A stretch of 64,000 bases of DNA. It comes from Pseudoalteromonas citrea (GTDB taxonomy: Bacteria; Pseudomonadota; Gammaproteobacteria; Enterobacterales; Alteromonadaceae). Under the pieces are notes generated by a model that worked only from the letters and a program-made list of their open reading frames with translations, was not told the DNA's origin and made no database searches. Location of the stretch: contig NZ_AHBZ03000016.1 of NCBI RefSeq assembly GCF_000238375.3, forward strand, positions 62,001 through 126,000. Reading direction: 5' to 3'. Shown here piece after piece: positions 38,662-47,347 of the stretch. Within the stretch, counting starts at the first letter, position 1; each line of letters begins with the position of its first letter. The position numbers and the translations under genes were made by a program.

Positions 38662-39174
38662 TTAACTGAATAGGCTATGTTCTAACTCTAGTAGGCGCTT
38701 TTTGAGTACTAGACCACCGCCATAACCAATTATACTGCCCATTGGGTCAATGATACGGTGACAAGGCACGATAATAGCCAGCGCGTTTTCTCCATTGGCT
38801 TTGGCGACGTTTTCGATGCTGTACGTAGTTGATAATTGTTCTGCTAAGTTCGAGTATGTACTCACCTCGCCATAAGGAATTTTAGCAAGCGCGTGCCATA
38901 CCGATTGCTGGAAGTGGTTACCAACCATCTGAATTGGGATATTGAATTGTTGCCTTTCTCCCATAAAGTACTGGGTTAATTGAGACTTGGTTTGTTCTAT
39001 TAGTGCATCGCTTTTTTCTACAAACGTGGTTTTGAGAGATGCTTGAATATGTTTATCAATTACATTTCGCTTTTTTCGGTATCTGAAGTCGCAGATACAG
39101 ATTTTTGACTTGTACGAACCAATAATAAATTCAGCGTACTGATGTTTAAAAAAGTGTATGTGTATTTGTGCCAT
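38662..39174 (-). CDS. ogt: Methylated-DNA-protein cysteine methyltransferase
   Basis: The 170-residue protein ends in the DNA-binding and active-site domain: FQQSVWHALAKIPYGEVSTY, then ANGENALAIIVPCHRII with the acceptor Cys in PCHR, and GYGGGLVLKKRLLELE. It removes alkyl groups from O6-alkylguanine in DNA by a one-shot transfer. The N-terminal domain is of the Ogt rather than Ada type. It is probably monocistronic. Confidence 0.95.
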   Translation of the reverse strand: MAQIHIHFFKHQYAEFIIGSYKSKICICDFRYRKKRNVIDKHIQASLKTTFVEKSDALIEQTKSQLTQYFMGERQQFNIPIQMVGNHFQQSVWHALAKIPYGEVSTYSNLAEQLSTTYSIENVAKANGENALAIIVPCHRIIDPMGSIIGYGGGLVLKKRLLELEHSLFS

Positions 39175-39249
39175 TTACCTTGCTCTATATGGGGTGCGCA
39201 GACAGTGTTGAATGTCTATTGCATCTTAACGTTTGACCAAAATGCTAAA

Positions 39250-39600
39250 TTAAAACTGTGTAGGGGAGTGTTTGGTATCATAATACCCTGCACAAAGCGC
39301 ATTTTCATGGATCATACCGATCCCTAGACTGGTAACTTTTTGGTTTTTTGACCAAGTTAAATGAAATATATCGCCACTTTTAACTATTTTTAAGTCAAGG
39401 TATGCGACTTCTGTTTCGTGTATATCAAGGTAGGTTACTTGATAGGTGCCTTCAAACTCAGAGGTGCATGTTTTAGCCACTGCGACTCCGGTACCTTGCC
39501 CATAATCATTGTGAACCCAAACAGCTTTTAACGTTCTTGATGTTTGGGTTTTTGTATATTTAACATGCCCTATATTCGTCAAGGTACTGCACTCTATCAT
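39250..39600 (-). CDS. Conserved hypothetical protein, possible small beta-barrel
   Basis: The 116-residue protein shows alternating beta-type stretches: LKAVWVHNDYGQGTGVAVAK, GTYQVTYLDIHETEVAYLDL, then DIFHLTWSK and GIGMIHENALCAGYYD. I recall similar small proteins in other gammaproteobacteria but cannot name a family. No signal peptide or catalytic motif is seen. The reading frame covers nearly the whole interval with protein-like composition, so a real gene is likely. Confidence 0.65.
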   Translation of the reverse strand: MIECSTLTNIGHVKYTKTQTSRTLKAVWVHNDYGQGTGVAVAKTCTSEFEGTYQVTYLDIHETEVAYLDLKIVKSGDIFHLTWSKNQKVTSLGIGMIHENALCAGYYDTKHSPTQF

Positions 39601-40338
39601 TTGCTTTGCTATACCATAACGTATGAGGACTTTTAGTAAAGAGAATTGCTAAGCACATGCGATGTGCCATTGCTCTTGACTGACGGATAAAAAATTTTAA
39701 ATAAATTTACTTATTATAAATTCCTTAAAATCATATTGTGATTCAATGAATGGTGGTGGGTTTTGCATTAGATAAATTTATCAATTGTGATATTGAAAGG
39801 CATGATGGAAAAGTTTTTATAAATTATTTTATAATTTATTCTGTTTTTATTTGTTTCTATATTTTTAACAAACAACACGGTTTTTATAGGTGAATTTGCG
39901 GTTTAACTTAGGCTTTATTTTCTTTGATTCTATTGCGCTATAATATCTATGTTGTTTGAGCTTTATTTACCAGATTATAAAATACCTCTTACTTTTTGAA
40001 TCTCAATGTATAAATTAATTGCTTTTTAGTTTTTACTGCATTTTTCTTTCATTATTTACTAGCCACCTTTATTTTTTAACCGCTTAAATACAATTGATTG
40101 TTATGACAGTTTTGGGTTTTATTCGGTCCTTTTAGCCTGTTTCATAGAAATTTCATTTTATGTGATACACACAACTCACTTGTTAATTTTATGTTTTGTT
40201 TTTTGCTGTTTTGGGTTTTTTGTGATTTTTATGTGTTTGACAGCGCTGTCTTTAGTAAATAGTATCCGCACCAGCTCAGGGCAACATATTTGTTATCTTG
40301 AGTACTGTGGTTTGTTATTCTTACAAGGAATTATTTTA
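39601..40338. other. 738-bp AT-rich non-coding region
   Basis: Long T- and A-rich runs cover 39690-40200. The frame of the downstream gene extends to an ATG at 40162, but its product would be an odd hydrophobic extension before a perfect signal peptide. No operator or RNA was recognised. The composition could mark foreign DNA or a silenced (H-NS-like) promoter region. Confidence 0.4.
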
Positions 40339-41130
40339 ATGAAAAAAACTAATGTGACAGTGGCGTTGTTTGCTGCTTTATCTGCTACCTCAAGCTTTGC
40401 GGCCATCAATAATATATATGACATTGACGGATATGAGCGTGTAACGCGTTATGCGAACGGGCCGATAGCAAGTTCTGTCATTACCAGTGAGCTTGCGCAT
40501 AATCTGAATGTATACTTACACTCAAGTACAAGAACGAATGGCTGTAATTATGCGAACGTGTATACAGAAATTGAGGGTACATTTGTCGCACATGCGCATG
40601 TTACTGACGTTGATAGCCGTTATGGTATTAAACAAGCAACCGCGTTGATCCCAGATGAATATGTTGCCGTGAACAAAAAGTTAGTGGCGTCATGTGACGG
40701 TGAAAATGGTGAGCAGTATAATGTGCATGCTAAAGTGCCAGCAGCGCCAATTATTGATTGGAATATGACTGTAGAACCTGAAGTTGACAGTGAATTTGTT
40801 CGCCAAACTAATTCATATAGCTACCACTCTGCATACAAAGTACAAAGCACACTTCGTGTTGAAAACCAAAGCACAGATTCATATTGCCAAACGGTAACAG
40901 ACAGGGGCGTTTATTTAGGGCTGTTTAATGGCCAAGGTGGCGCAAGTAAATTTAATTCTAATGTATTTTTTGCGACTAAATCTGTAGATAATACGCAAAA
41001 CACGCAGCCTGTAGTGTACCAAGCCGTTGAATGTCAAAATGCTGCTGGGCGTACAAAAGCTGTTAAAGTATTTAGTTTGACGGATAGCGCGGGCATCGAA
41101 CTGATTGAAGAACACATTATTTATAAGTAA
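40339..41130 (+). CDS. Hypothetical secreted protein
   Basis: The start at 40339 has AAGGAATT upstream and gives an ideal signal peptide (MKKTNVTVALFAALSATSSF, cleavage after FAA). The 263-residue product has few cysteines (NGCNYANVY, ASCDGENG, SYCQTV, AVECQN), possibly two disulfides, and is otherwise beta-rich. I recognise no family. It is preceded by an AT-rich promoter region and followed by a strong terminator, so it is transcribed alone. Confidence 0.75.
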   Translation: MKKTNVTVALFAALSATSSFAAINNIYDIDGYERVTRYANGPIASSVITSELAHNLNVYLHSSTRTNGCNYANVYTEIEGTFVAHAHVTDVDSRYGIKQATALIPDEYVAVNKKLVASCDGENGEQYNVHAKVPAAPIIDWNMTVEPEVDSEFVRQTNSYSYHSAYKVQSTLRVENQSTDSYCQTVTDRGVYLGLFNGQGGASKFNSNVFFATKSVDNTQNTQPVVYQAVECQNAAGRTKAVKVFSLTDSAGIELIEEHIIYK

Positions 41131-41150
41131 ATATATGTAAATTAATATAA

Positions 41151-41180
41151 AGGAAAACACAGCTATGCTGTGTTTTCTTA
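41151..41180 (+). terminator. Terminator of the secreted-protein gene
   Basis: AGGAAAACACAG and CTGTGTTTTCTT form an almost perfect stem around CTATG, 20 bases after the stop codon at 41130. Confidence 0.85.
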
Positions 41181-41319
41181 TATGGGCGTATTTAAAACTG
41201 CATGAAGCAAGTGACCTGTTAACTGAATTCGCATTGGCGGTGTAAGGAGCTTTATTGGTACTTTATTGTTGCTAAGAACCCGCTAAACTTATTCCATCAA
41301 TATGATGGATGTTTAGTCT

Positions 41320-41664
41320 ATGTATCGTAAGTCTTCAGTGTTGTTGGTTTTGGGTTTTATGGTAGTAAGTTTATACTTTTTAGCGCCGGTACAAGGTAAA
41401 CAGAGCTTTAAAGCTGGCGTGATAGCACAGGAATTACATCTCAATCATCAAATAACTCAATTGGGCGTGTTTTCGAGCTGTAAAGTGGTTAACGCCATAA
41501 AACAAGATTTACACAGATCAGCCTGTATGCTGTATTCAAAATCAGATAATACATGGCAGCTGGATTCATTTGGGGCTATTTGCGAAGTCCATTGCACAGA
41601 CGTAAGTCATATGAGCGAAATTGATTCGTTGGTTATTTTTAATCGTATTAATACAGTAGAGTAG
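41320..41664 (+). CDS. Small hypothetical exported protein
   Basis: The 114-residue protein has an N-terminal hydrophobic segment (VLLVLGFMVVSLYFLAPVQG) that looks like a signal peptide or anchor. The rest has four cysteines (SCKVV, ACMLY, ICEVHC). It overlaps the 3' end of the fimbrial usher gene on the other strand by 17 bp. No family was recognised. The position beside the fimbrial operon may be incidental. Confidence 0.55.
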   Translation: MYRKSSVLLVLGFMVVSLYFLAPVQGKQSFKAGVIAQELHLNHQITQLGVFSSCKVVNAIKQDLHRSACMLYSKSDNTWQLDSFGAICEVHCTDVSHMSEIDSLVIFNRINTVE

Positions 41665-44600
41665 CAAGACTTGCCCAAGCCAACCTAGTTCTTTGATCTT
41701 TTATGGGATGTGGTGGCGCATTACACCTTGTTTTGCTTGATCCCATATGAGGGCCTGTGAGCGCTAGGTATTGTTTGCTTTTTGATTTAATTAAAAAGGC
41801 ATTATCAACGCCAGTGATCACCGCTTGTGCTTTTTGCTTTAAAGGGGTGCGTGCATATAAACAGAAGAAAGACTCTCCATCGTTACTTCTTTCGAACGCG
41901 CCTAATTTTTGCCACTCTTTTGACTGGTAACGTCGAGCATCAATCATAAAACTACCAAATAAAGATGGTATGTTATACACGGAATTGATCATAGCCTGCG
42001 CGGCTGCTTGTGTTTTATAAGGTCCTGAGACCAGATAATAATTATTATGCGAGCGGTTCTTATAAAACCTTAGACTTGATACGTGTGCTCTCAATTTTTT
42101 AGCCACCACGAGGGCTGAGCTAAACTGTTTAAAAACGCCTAGCTGAACAAAGTAATGAGAAGAATGTGTATTTGGCGGCGATGTATTTTTAGAATTTGTG
42201 ACATGAGTGTTGCTTGCAGTCAGGATTATATCTCGCAGAATTAATGTATCACCTGCTTTTGGGGTAATGATTCTTTCAGGTATATTTTGAGCAGTAAATT
42301 GCTCTATATTGAGCTGATTCGACTCTATATGCAATGTATATGTACCAGCGAGCACATTGGGAAAATAATAATATCCGTCGTATTGGGTGATCGTTTCAAG
42401 CTGCTTTTTACCATTTTGTAGCAGAAATACAGACACGCCTGCTGCGGGCTTACTTAAATCTGAATCTGCCACATAGATTGTACCTTCCACTTCGTTGAAT
42501 ATAGTAACAGGTAAGTTGACGGTGCTGACGCCACCGCGATGTGATAGCGTTTTTACTTTCCCATGTGTTGAATGCAAATAAGGGTTTGGTAAAGATCTAA
42601 CATCAATTTCCAATATTTGACCACCGCTACTGCTGGGCAGAAGTGCTTTTCCAGCCTGATTTGTATGGAGTTCTTTCCATTGATAATTTCCAGTTAAAGC
42701 GATGTCACTCAATGGCTCATCATGTAGGTCAAACACTTTGTTATTATTCCAGTCGAGAAATGAGTGGACTTCTAATTGTCCGCTATTAAGTGCTCTAGGC
42801 GCATTAAATGTTAGTGCTTGATCTACATAGTCAAAGCTAAATGTACCGCTTAACCCAAAAGATACTCGCCAATCGTCTTGGCTATCATATTGCCCTGATA
42901 AACTCATATTAAAATAACGGTGGCGGAAGGTGTATTGATGGCCCAATAGCATTTTTGCCTTGGCATTCGGGTTATAAGATAACTGTGTTTGGTTAAAGCT
43001 GTTTTGTGTTTGTGGCCAGCGTAGCGTGCTACGCATGTTTTTTAATGCACTACTTTTTATAGGAAGCCAATCGATTGCATTAGTCCAACGCCACCGTGCA
43101 ATGTCTTGTGACCAATAAATCCTATTTAAAAGCGACGCTTGAGAGTCATCATATTGAAATTGATTAGACCAGGTGCCGCCTAAATAGCTACTATTCAATC
43201 CGATGGATGTAATGTTACGTGACGATGTATGCTTTCTGTGCTCGTGTAGCCACCTCAGATCCCAATTAATGTTGTCTGTATTCGCTAGTTTACTGTTCAT
43301 TGCCAAAGAAAAGCGACTTTTTAGGGGGCTAGCTTGATCAAGAAAGACGCCACTGGTGAAATCGTCAATGATGCTGGTTTCTAGGTTAAGGCTGATCTCG
43401 TGCTCAGTCCACTGGCTGATCACGCCGCGATAGCCTGCAAACAGAGCTTGACCTGCGTCGACTTGTTTGGCAATGGCTAATTTGTAGCTGCCTTGTGTCG
43501 TGATACCGTGAACGCCAGAGCGGAAATAAGGAACAAGTTCTTCGCTATTGAGCAATGTGAGGTATGTATCAATGGTTAATGTATCTGTAAGTCCATAAGA
43601 TACACCTGAGGCAAGCATAGTTTTAAATGGTTGTGTATTTGATTGCTTACTTTTAAATAAATTGTTCTGCGCATCGAGTATGTCAAATTGGTAGTTGATT
43701 TGGCCAGCGGCAAGCGCATTTTTACCGACAGTAACTTTTTGTACTCGGGTTATTTGCTCTCCTTGAGGGCCAAATAATTTAATTTCATATACGTTATTAC
43801 CATAAAACGTTTCAACATTTTCAAAACGTACAACATTGTCATTTTGCGCGTCAGAAGCGCTAATATATTGGCCGTTACGGTATAATTCACCAACCCAACC
43901 TGGCAGTGTTGGTTCTTCGATGGTAATGGTAGAAAAGCTATCAGACGACTGGGGGTTGGCATTAGAAAGGGTCAATCCGCGACCTTGGGTTGCTGCCATG
44001 ATCAGCGGATCTTGGCGGGTTTGAATATCGCCTAATTCATAGCTAGGACTGGTTAAAGATGTGTCATCTGATAATAAATCAATGTGCTTGCTTAATTTGA
44101 AGAAATTGTGCGTTTGCTCGTTGTTTTGATTCAATCGCCATTGCGCTTGATGATTCATCAGGTCGAAGTAGCTATTGAGCCGCAATGCACTTTTCAGTTG
44201 ACCTTGGCGAGCGTTATATTGTGTCGTTATATCGTACTCAGTAACCGGATAAGTAAAGGTTTGATATTCGTCATCAATGCTATGATCAAATTGTACCGTT
44301 GTTTGCCCAGAGCCATTTAATTGTGTGCGCATATTTGATTGAGTGGCATCAACCAGTGTGGTGGAGAATGACACCTGCATAAGAGAGTAATTAAACTTTG
44401 ATTGTGTGCCTAATATCTCATTTAAGAATGCGAGGTCGATGTAATGATCAAAATCATCTTGTACCCATAGCCAGCTGGTGGACTGCTGCTGCGCATCGGT
44501 TAATAATGAGGTGGCATAGGTTTTTTCTTGTTGTGCTAAATGAGCGAGCAAAACCCCGTCATTAATATCAATGGTAATATCGAGGGTATTATTAAGTAAG

Positions 44601-44800
44601 CTTACAGGCATGAGTAAGCGTTTATTTTCGGTGTAGTAAGCCTCCATATCGGATGTGATTGAGCGACCATTTAGTTTTACATTGACGATCACAAAAGCCT
44701 CTTCATTGAGAGGCCACTGAATAAGTGGGTTTAGGGATTTTGTTTGAGTAAAAGCAGAAAAGCTGCACAACAAAATACCAATAACCAATAGCTGACGCAT
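41648..44800 (-). CDS. Outer-membrane usher-like protein with C-terminal SPOR domain
   Basis: The 1050-residue product has a signal peptide, an N-terminal usher-type domain and a long beta-barrel. It includes the usher-like plug region FSTITIEEPTLPGWVGELYR, with ENVETFYGNNVYEIKLFGPQ next. After the barrel there is an EF-like stretch (DWNNNKVFDLHDEPL) and a carboxypeptidase-regulatory/SdrD-like beta-sandwich (about 765-830, GYYYFPNVLAGTYTLHIES). Near 885-955 lies a SPOR-like domain (YFVQLGVFKQFSSALVVAKK, YYLVSGPYKTQAAAQAMI). About 90 residues follow it. It should export subunits delivered by the chaperone just upstream. SPOR domains bind denuded peptidoglycan, so this usher may be anchored to the wall (inference). 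Confidence 0.85.
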   Translation of the reverse strand: MRQLLVIGILLCSFSAFTQTKSLNPLIQWPLNEEAFVIVNVKLNGRSITSDMEAYYTENKRLLMPVSLLNNTLDITIDINDGVLLAHLAQQEKTYATSLLTDAQQQSTSWLWVQDDFDHYIDLAFLNEILGTQSKFNYSLMQVSFSTTLVDATQSNMRTQLNGSGQTTVQFDHSIDDEYQTFTYPVTEYDITTQYNARQGQLKSALRLNSYFDLMNHQAQWRLNQNNEQTHNFFKLSKHIDLLSDDTSLTSPSYELGDIQTRQDPLIMAATQGRGLTLSNANPQSSDSFSTITIEEPTLPGWVGELYRNGQYISASDAQNDNVVRFENVETFYGNNVYEIKLFGPQGEQITRVQKVTVGKNALAAGQINYQFDILDAQNNLFKSKQSNTQPFKTMLASGVSYGLTDTLTIDTYLTLLNSEELVPYFRSGVHGITTQGSYKLAIAKQVDAGQALFAGYRGVISQWTEHEISLNLETSIIDDFTSGVFLDQASPLKSRFSLAMNSKLANTDNINWDLRWLHEHRKHTSSRNITSIGLNSSYLGGTWSNQFQYDDSQASLLNRIYWSQDIARWRWTNAIDWLPIKSSALKNMRSTLRWPQTQNSFNQTQLSYNPNAKAKMLLGHQYTFRHRYFNMSLSGQYDSQDDWRVSFGLSGTFSFDYVDQALTFNAPRALNSGQLEVHSFLDWNNNKVFDLHDEPLSDIALTGNYQWKELHTNQAGKALLPSSSGGQILEIDVRSLPNPYLHSTHGKVKTLSHRGGVSTVNLPVTIFNEVEGTIYVADSDLSKPAAGVSVFLLQNGKKQLETITQYDGYYYFPNVLAGTYTLHIESNQLNIEQFTAQNIPERIITPKAGDTLILRDIILTASNTHVTNSKNTSPPNTHSSHYFVQLGVFKQFSSALVVAKKLRAHVSSLRFYKNRSHNNYYLVSGPYKTQAAAQAMINSVYNIPSLFGSFMIDARRYQSKEWQKLGAFERSNDGESFFCLYARTPLKQKAQAVITGVDNAFLIKSKSKQYLALTGPHMGSSKTRCNAPPHPIKDQRTRLAWASLATLLY

Positions 44801-44831
44801 GTTAAAAACGCTTGGGGATTATGTTTTTAAA

Positions 44832-45596
44832 CTAAAGTTGCATAGGGACTTTTAGTTCAATATTACCACCGTATTGCGTGCTTTCTACGTAATGTATTGT
44901 AACCGGCCCTTGAACTGGTGTGTTTAGCGGAATATATACTTTTCTGCGCGAAAGCGGGGTATATACGCCGACATTACGTACTTCACCTACGATCTGTTCA
45001 TTCTCATTTAATACCATAAAGTCGCCATACAAAGAGCGATTACCTGACAATGTTTGCCATAGCATTACGGTTGGCCGGCCATTTTGAGTGATAAATTGTG
45101 GGTTCACTAATGCAGAGTCTGCGGTTAAACGACCATGTCTTACAATAACCGGAATACTATAAGCGACCTTTGGTTTGATGCTGATCCCCGAGGCTGATGG
45201 GTCGGACGACTCTGACGCGATGATGCGCAAAACGGCACGATATTCGCCGTGAGGTAAATCTGCTTTTTTACGCACGGTCATACGTATTGCTTGCATTTGT
45301 TTTGGCGCAATAGTGCCTCTACGCGGTGAGAAGCGAAGCATACTTTTTGCTGAGCGCTCTGCGACTTCAGATAGGGGAACATCTATTAATGCGCCATCTT
45401 CTGTCATGTCTTTGTGCGTTAACATAAGTCGAAAATCAAGGCGTTTATCTGATGTATTACGGATCATCAGCGCATTATTTTTGGTTTGACTATCGAAATA
45501 TAGCCGATACTCAGACAATGCCAAATTGGCGAATACGTTATGCGAAAATAAGACAATGACAAGAAGCCACAGCTTGGTGATGTTTTTTCGGATCAT
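44832..45596 (-). CDS. Periplasmic fimbrial chaperone (PapD-like)
   Basis: The start at 45596 gives a normal signal peptide (cleavage near VFANLALSEYR); the longer frame to 45665 adds an unlikely leader. The 254-residue protein has the two Ig-like domains of fimbrial chaperones. RLYFDSQTKNNALMIRNTSD is the first strand pair, and SPRRGTIAPKQMQAIRMTVR corresponds to the region around the conserved Arg/Lys and G1 strand. It would hold subunits by donor-strand complementation for the usher, which starts 31 bp downstream. Confidence 0.88.
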   Translation of the reverse strand: MIRKNITKLWLLVIVLFSHNVFANLALSEYRLYFDSQTKNNALMIRNTSDKRLDFRLMLTHKDMTEDGALIDVPLSEVAERSAKSMLRFSPRRGTIAPKQMQAIRMTVRKKADLPHGEYRAVLRIIASESSDPSASGISIKPKVAYSIPVIVRHGRLTADSALVNPQFITQNGRPTVMLWQTLSGNRSLYGDFMVLNENEQIVGEVRNVGVYTPLSRRKVYIPLNTPVQGPVTIHYVESTQYGGNIELKVPMQL

Positions 45597-45711
45597 GATA
45601 CAGCTTACCGACTCGAATATATTAGGATAAGACAAGGTGGAGCGATACTCCACCAAATTGTGCATTACATGGTTAGTTAAAAAACTACCTTATAAGGTTA
45701 ATGCGAACTGT

Positions 45712-46218
45712 TTATTGAAATGATACGTCTACCGTATAATCAACGCTGTAGTCGGCACCGGCAGTTAGCGCAGTGTCTACAGACATTTGGCCGTACACGT
45801 TAATTGTTATGTCAGAGGCTGAGCCATCAGTTGTGAAAGCTGTTGCAACACCGTTTGCAGTTGTTTCTGTAGATGTACCATCTGTTGCGGTTGTGGCAGG
45901 TGCGAATGTTAAATTAGCACTTGAACTGCCTGATACCGTGATATTCATTGCTGAGTTAGGCGCAAGACCTGATACCGTGATCCCACCGAGTTGAATGTTT
46001 GCATCTGATGCATCACAATCACCTGTTACTGCACCCGCATTATCCATGGTACATGTTGAGCCAGAAGCAAGACGTATTTTACCAAAGTGCAGCGCATTTG
46101 TTTCTGCAAAAGTAGGTTCACTCCAACCGTTTATGCTGGCTTGAAACGTTTGGTTTGAAGCAAATAGCGTTGTTGATGAAAGCGCGAGTACTGCTGATAC
46201 AAGTATTTTTTTATTCAT
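45712..46218 (-). CDS. DUF4402-type fimbrial subunit
   Basis: The start at 46218 (MNKKILVSAVLALSSTTLFA) opens a signal peptide; the GTG four codons earlier is less likely. The 168-residue mature protein is rich in Ala, Thr and Ser, with one disulfide pair (STCTMD, GDCDASD). It ends in a typical beta-strand, ADYSVDYTVDVSFQ, matching DUF4402/pilin-like subunits. It is the first gene of the subunit-chaperone-usher operon and probably the main surface fibre component. Confidence 0.82.
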   Translation of the reverse strand: MNKKILVSAVLALSSTTLFASNQTFQASINGWSEPTFAETNALHFGKIRLASGSTCTMDNAGAVTGDCDASDANIQLGGITVSGLAPNSAMNITVSGSSSANLTFAPATTATDGTSTETTANGVATAFTTDGSASDITINVYGQMSVDTALTAGADYSVDYTVDVSFQ

Positions 46219-46230
46219 ATTATTTACCAC

Positions 46231-46832
46231 AATTATTGTTGCTCTTTAATATTCACATCCGTGTAGTAAACTTATTGCCATAAAAGAAATAAATTTTTGA
46301 GTCCTTAAGGTGTAATTTAACCATAACTTGATGCAGATCAAAATATTTTATTTTTACATTAAGTTTGTTTTTGAAATAATTCCGTAACAGTTCAGGTGCT
46401 AATTCTCGCACTTTTATCTTAAGTAACTGTTTTTTATATATTCTAAGAATCGTAAATGTAATCAAAAAACAGTACTGCTAATCGACAAAAAATTTACAAT
46501 GAGCACTATTTTTATGACTTAGGCTGTACTTTCATTGTAATTAATCAATTAGTTGCGGATTGAAATGTCGATATTTAGCAATTAACACCCAATTAGATAT
46601 GGCAATAATGAAATAACCTCTAATCGTATTGAGGTACGCCAATTCGTGTCTAAATAGTTCTCCTCGTTTTAGCTGGGATAGCGGGGAGGAAAACACTCTA
46701 TTTAAACTCGGTGAAGCGGATCAACAATGACGAATTTTTTCATTATTAAACCGAGCAGTTTTTCTTTTGAAGGTACAAGGTTATTGATAGTATGAATGAA
46801 TAGTTTGAACTGAATGAGCACAAGGAGTGAGA
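46231..46832. other. About 600-bp AT-rich upstream region of the fimbrial operon
   Basis: This should hold the fimbrial promoter and the promoter of the divergent GNAT gene. A lysine-rich 70-codon frame on the minus strand (46253-46465) has no ribosome site or protein-like pattern and is not called. No inverted repeats of the phase-switch type were noticed. Confidence 0.4.
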
Positions 46833-47270
46833 ATGATAAGATTGGCGGCAAAAGAAGACCTTGCGGGGGTGCTTGCACTATATAAAGAACTACGGCCACA
46901 CGATGTGGAGCTTGAAGCGCAGTTTGCAAAAGCAAAATGGGGTGAATTAATTGATGATCCGAGCATGCTTGTTGTGGTTGCAGAGTGTGATGGTGAATTA
47001 GCATCGACCTGCGCGCTTGGTTTAAACCGCAGTATTGCAAATGGGGCTCGGCCTTTTGGGATCATCGAGCATGTTGTTACCAGTCAAAGCTTTCGCAAGA
47101 AAGGGTTAAGCAGAAAAGTACTTGCGTATGCACTAGAAATTGCTTGGCAACATGACTGTGCAAAAGTGATGGTGTTATCTGGAGAAACACTTACATCAGC
47201 ACATCGAGTATATGAGTCGGTTGGGTTTAAGAGCGGGGTAGAAAAAGGCTTTGTAATTAAGCCAACTTAA
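46833..47270 (+). CDS. GNAT-family N-acetyltransferase
   Basis: AAGGAG five bases upstream fixes the ATG at 46833. The 145-residue protein has the GNAT fold: N-terminal IRLAAKEDLAGVLALYKELR, the acetyl-CoA-binding motif EHVVTSQSFRKKGLSRKVL (Q/RxxGxG/A-like) and the C-terminal RVYESVGFKSG. The substrate is unknown. It is monocistronic and convergent with the aminomutase gene. Confidence 0.88.
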   Translation: MIRLAAKEDLAGVLALYKELRPHDVELEAQFAKAKWGELIDDPSMLVVVAECDGELASTCALGLNRSIANGARPFGIIEHVVTSQSFRKKGLSRKVLAYALEIAWQHDCAKVMVLSGETLTSAHRVYESVGFKSGVEKGFVIKPT

Positions 47271-47284
47271 TTTTTTGTTTATTG

Positions 47285-47316
47285 CAAAAAAAGTGACCTG
47301 CGCAATGAGGTCACTT
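47285..47316 (-). terminator. Terminator of the aminomutase-family gene
   Basis: AAGTGACCT and AGGTCACTT pair perfectly around GCGCAATG. On the minus strand a T7 run follows. It serves the minus-strand gene ending at 47348. Confidence 0.8.
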
Positions 47317-47347
47317 ACTAATTTAGTCACGTCTTAAAACAGCGTGT

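Noticed and set aside
40162-40338. N-terminal extension of the secreted protein from the ATG at 40162
   Set aside because: The extension is hydrophobic, AT-driven and unlike a leader. The ATG at 40339 has a good ribosome site and begins a standard signal peptide.
46253-46465. Lysine-rich 70-codon frame upstream of the fimbrial subunit
   Set aside because: No ribosome site, composition explained by AT-rich DNA, and it occupies the expected promoter region.
46702-47065. Minus-strand frames across the GNAT gene
   Set aside because: They are antisense shadows of the acetyltransferase coding sequence or low-complexity sequence before it.
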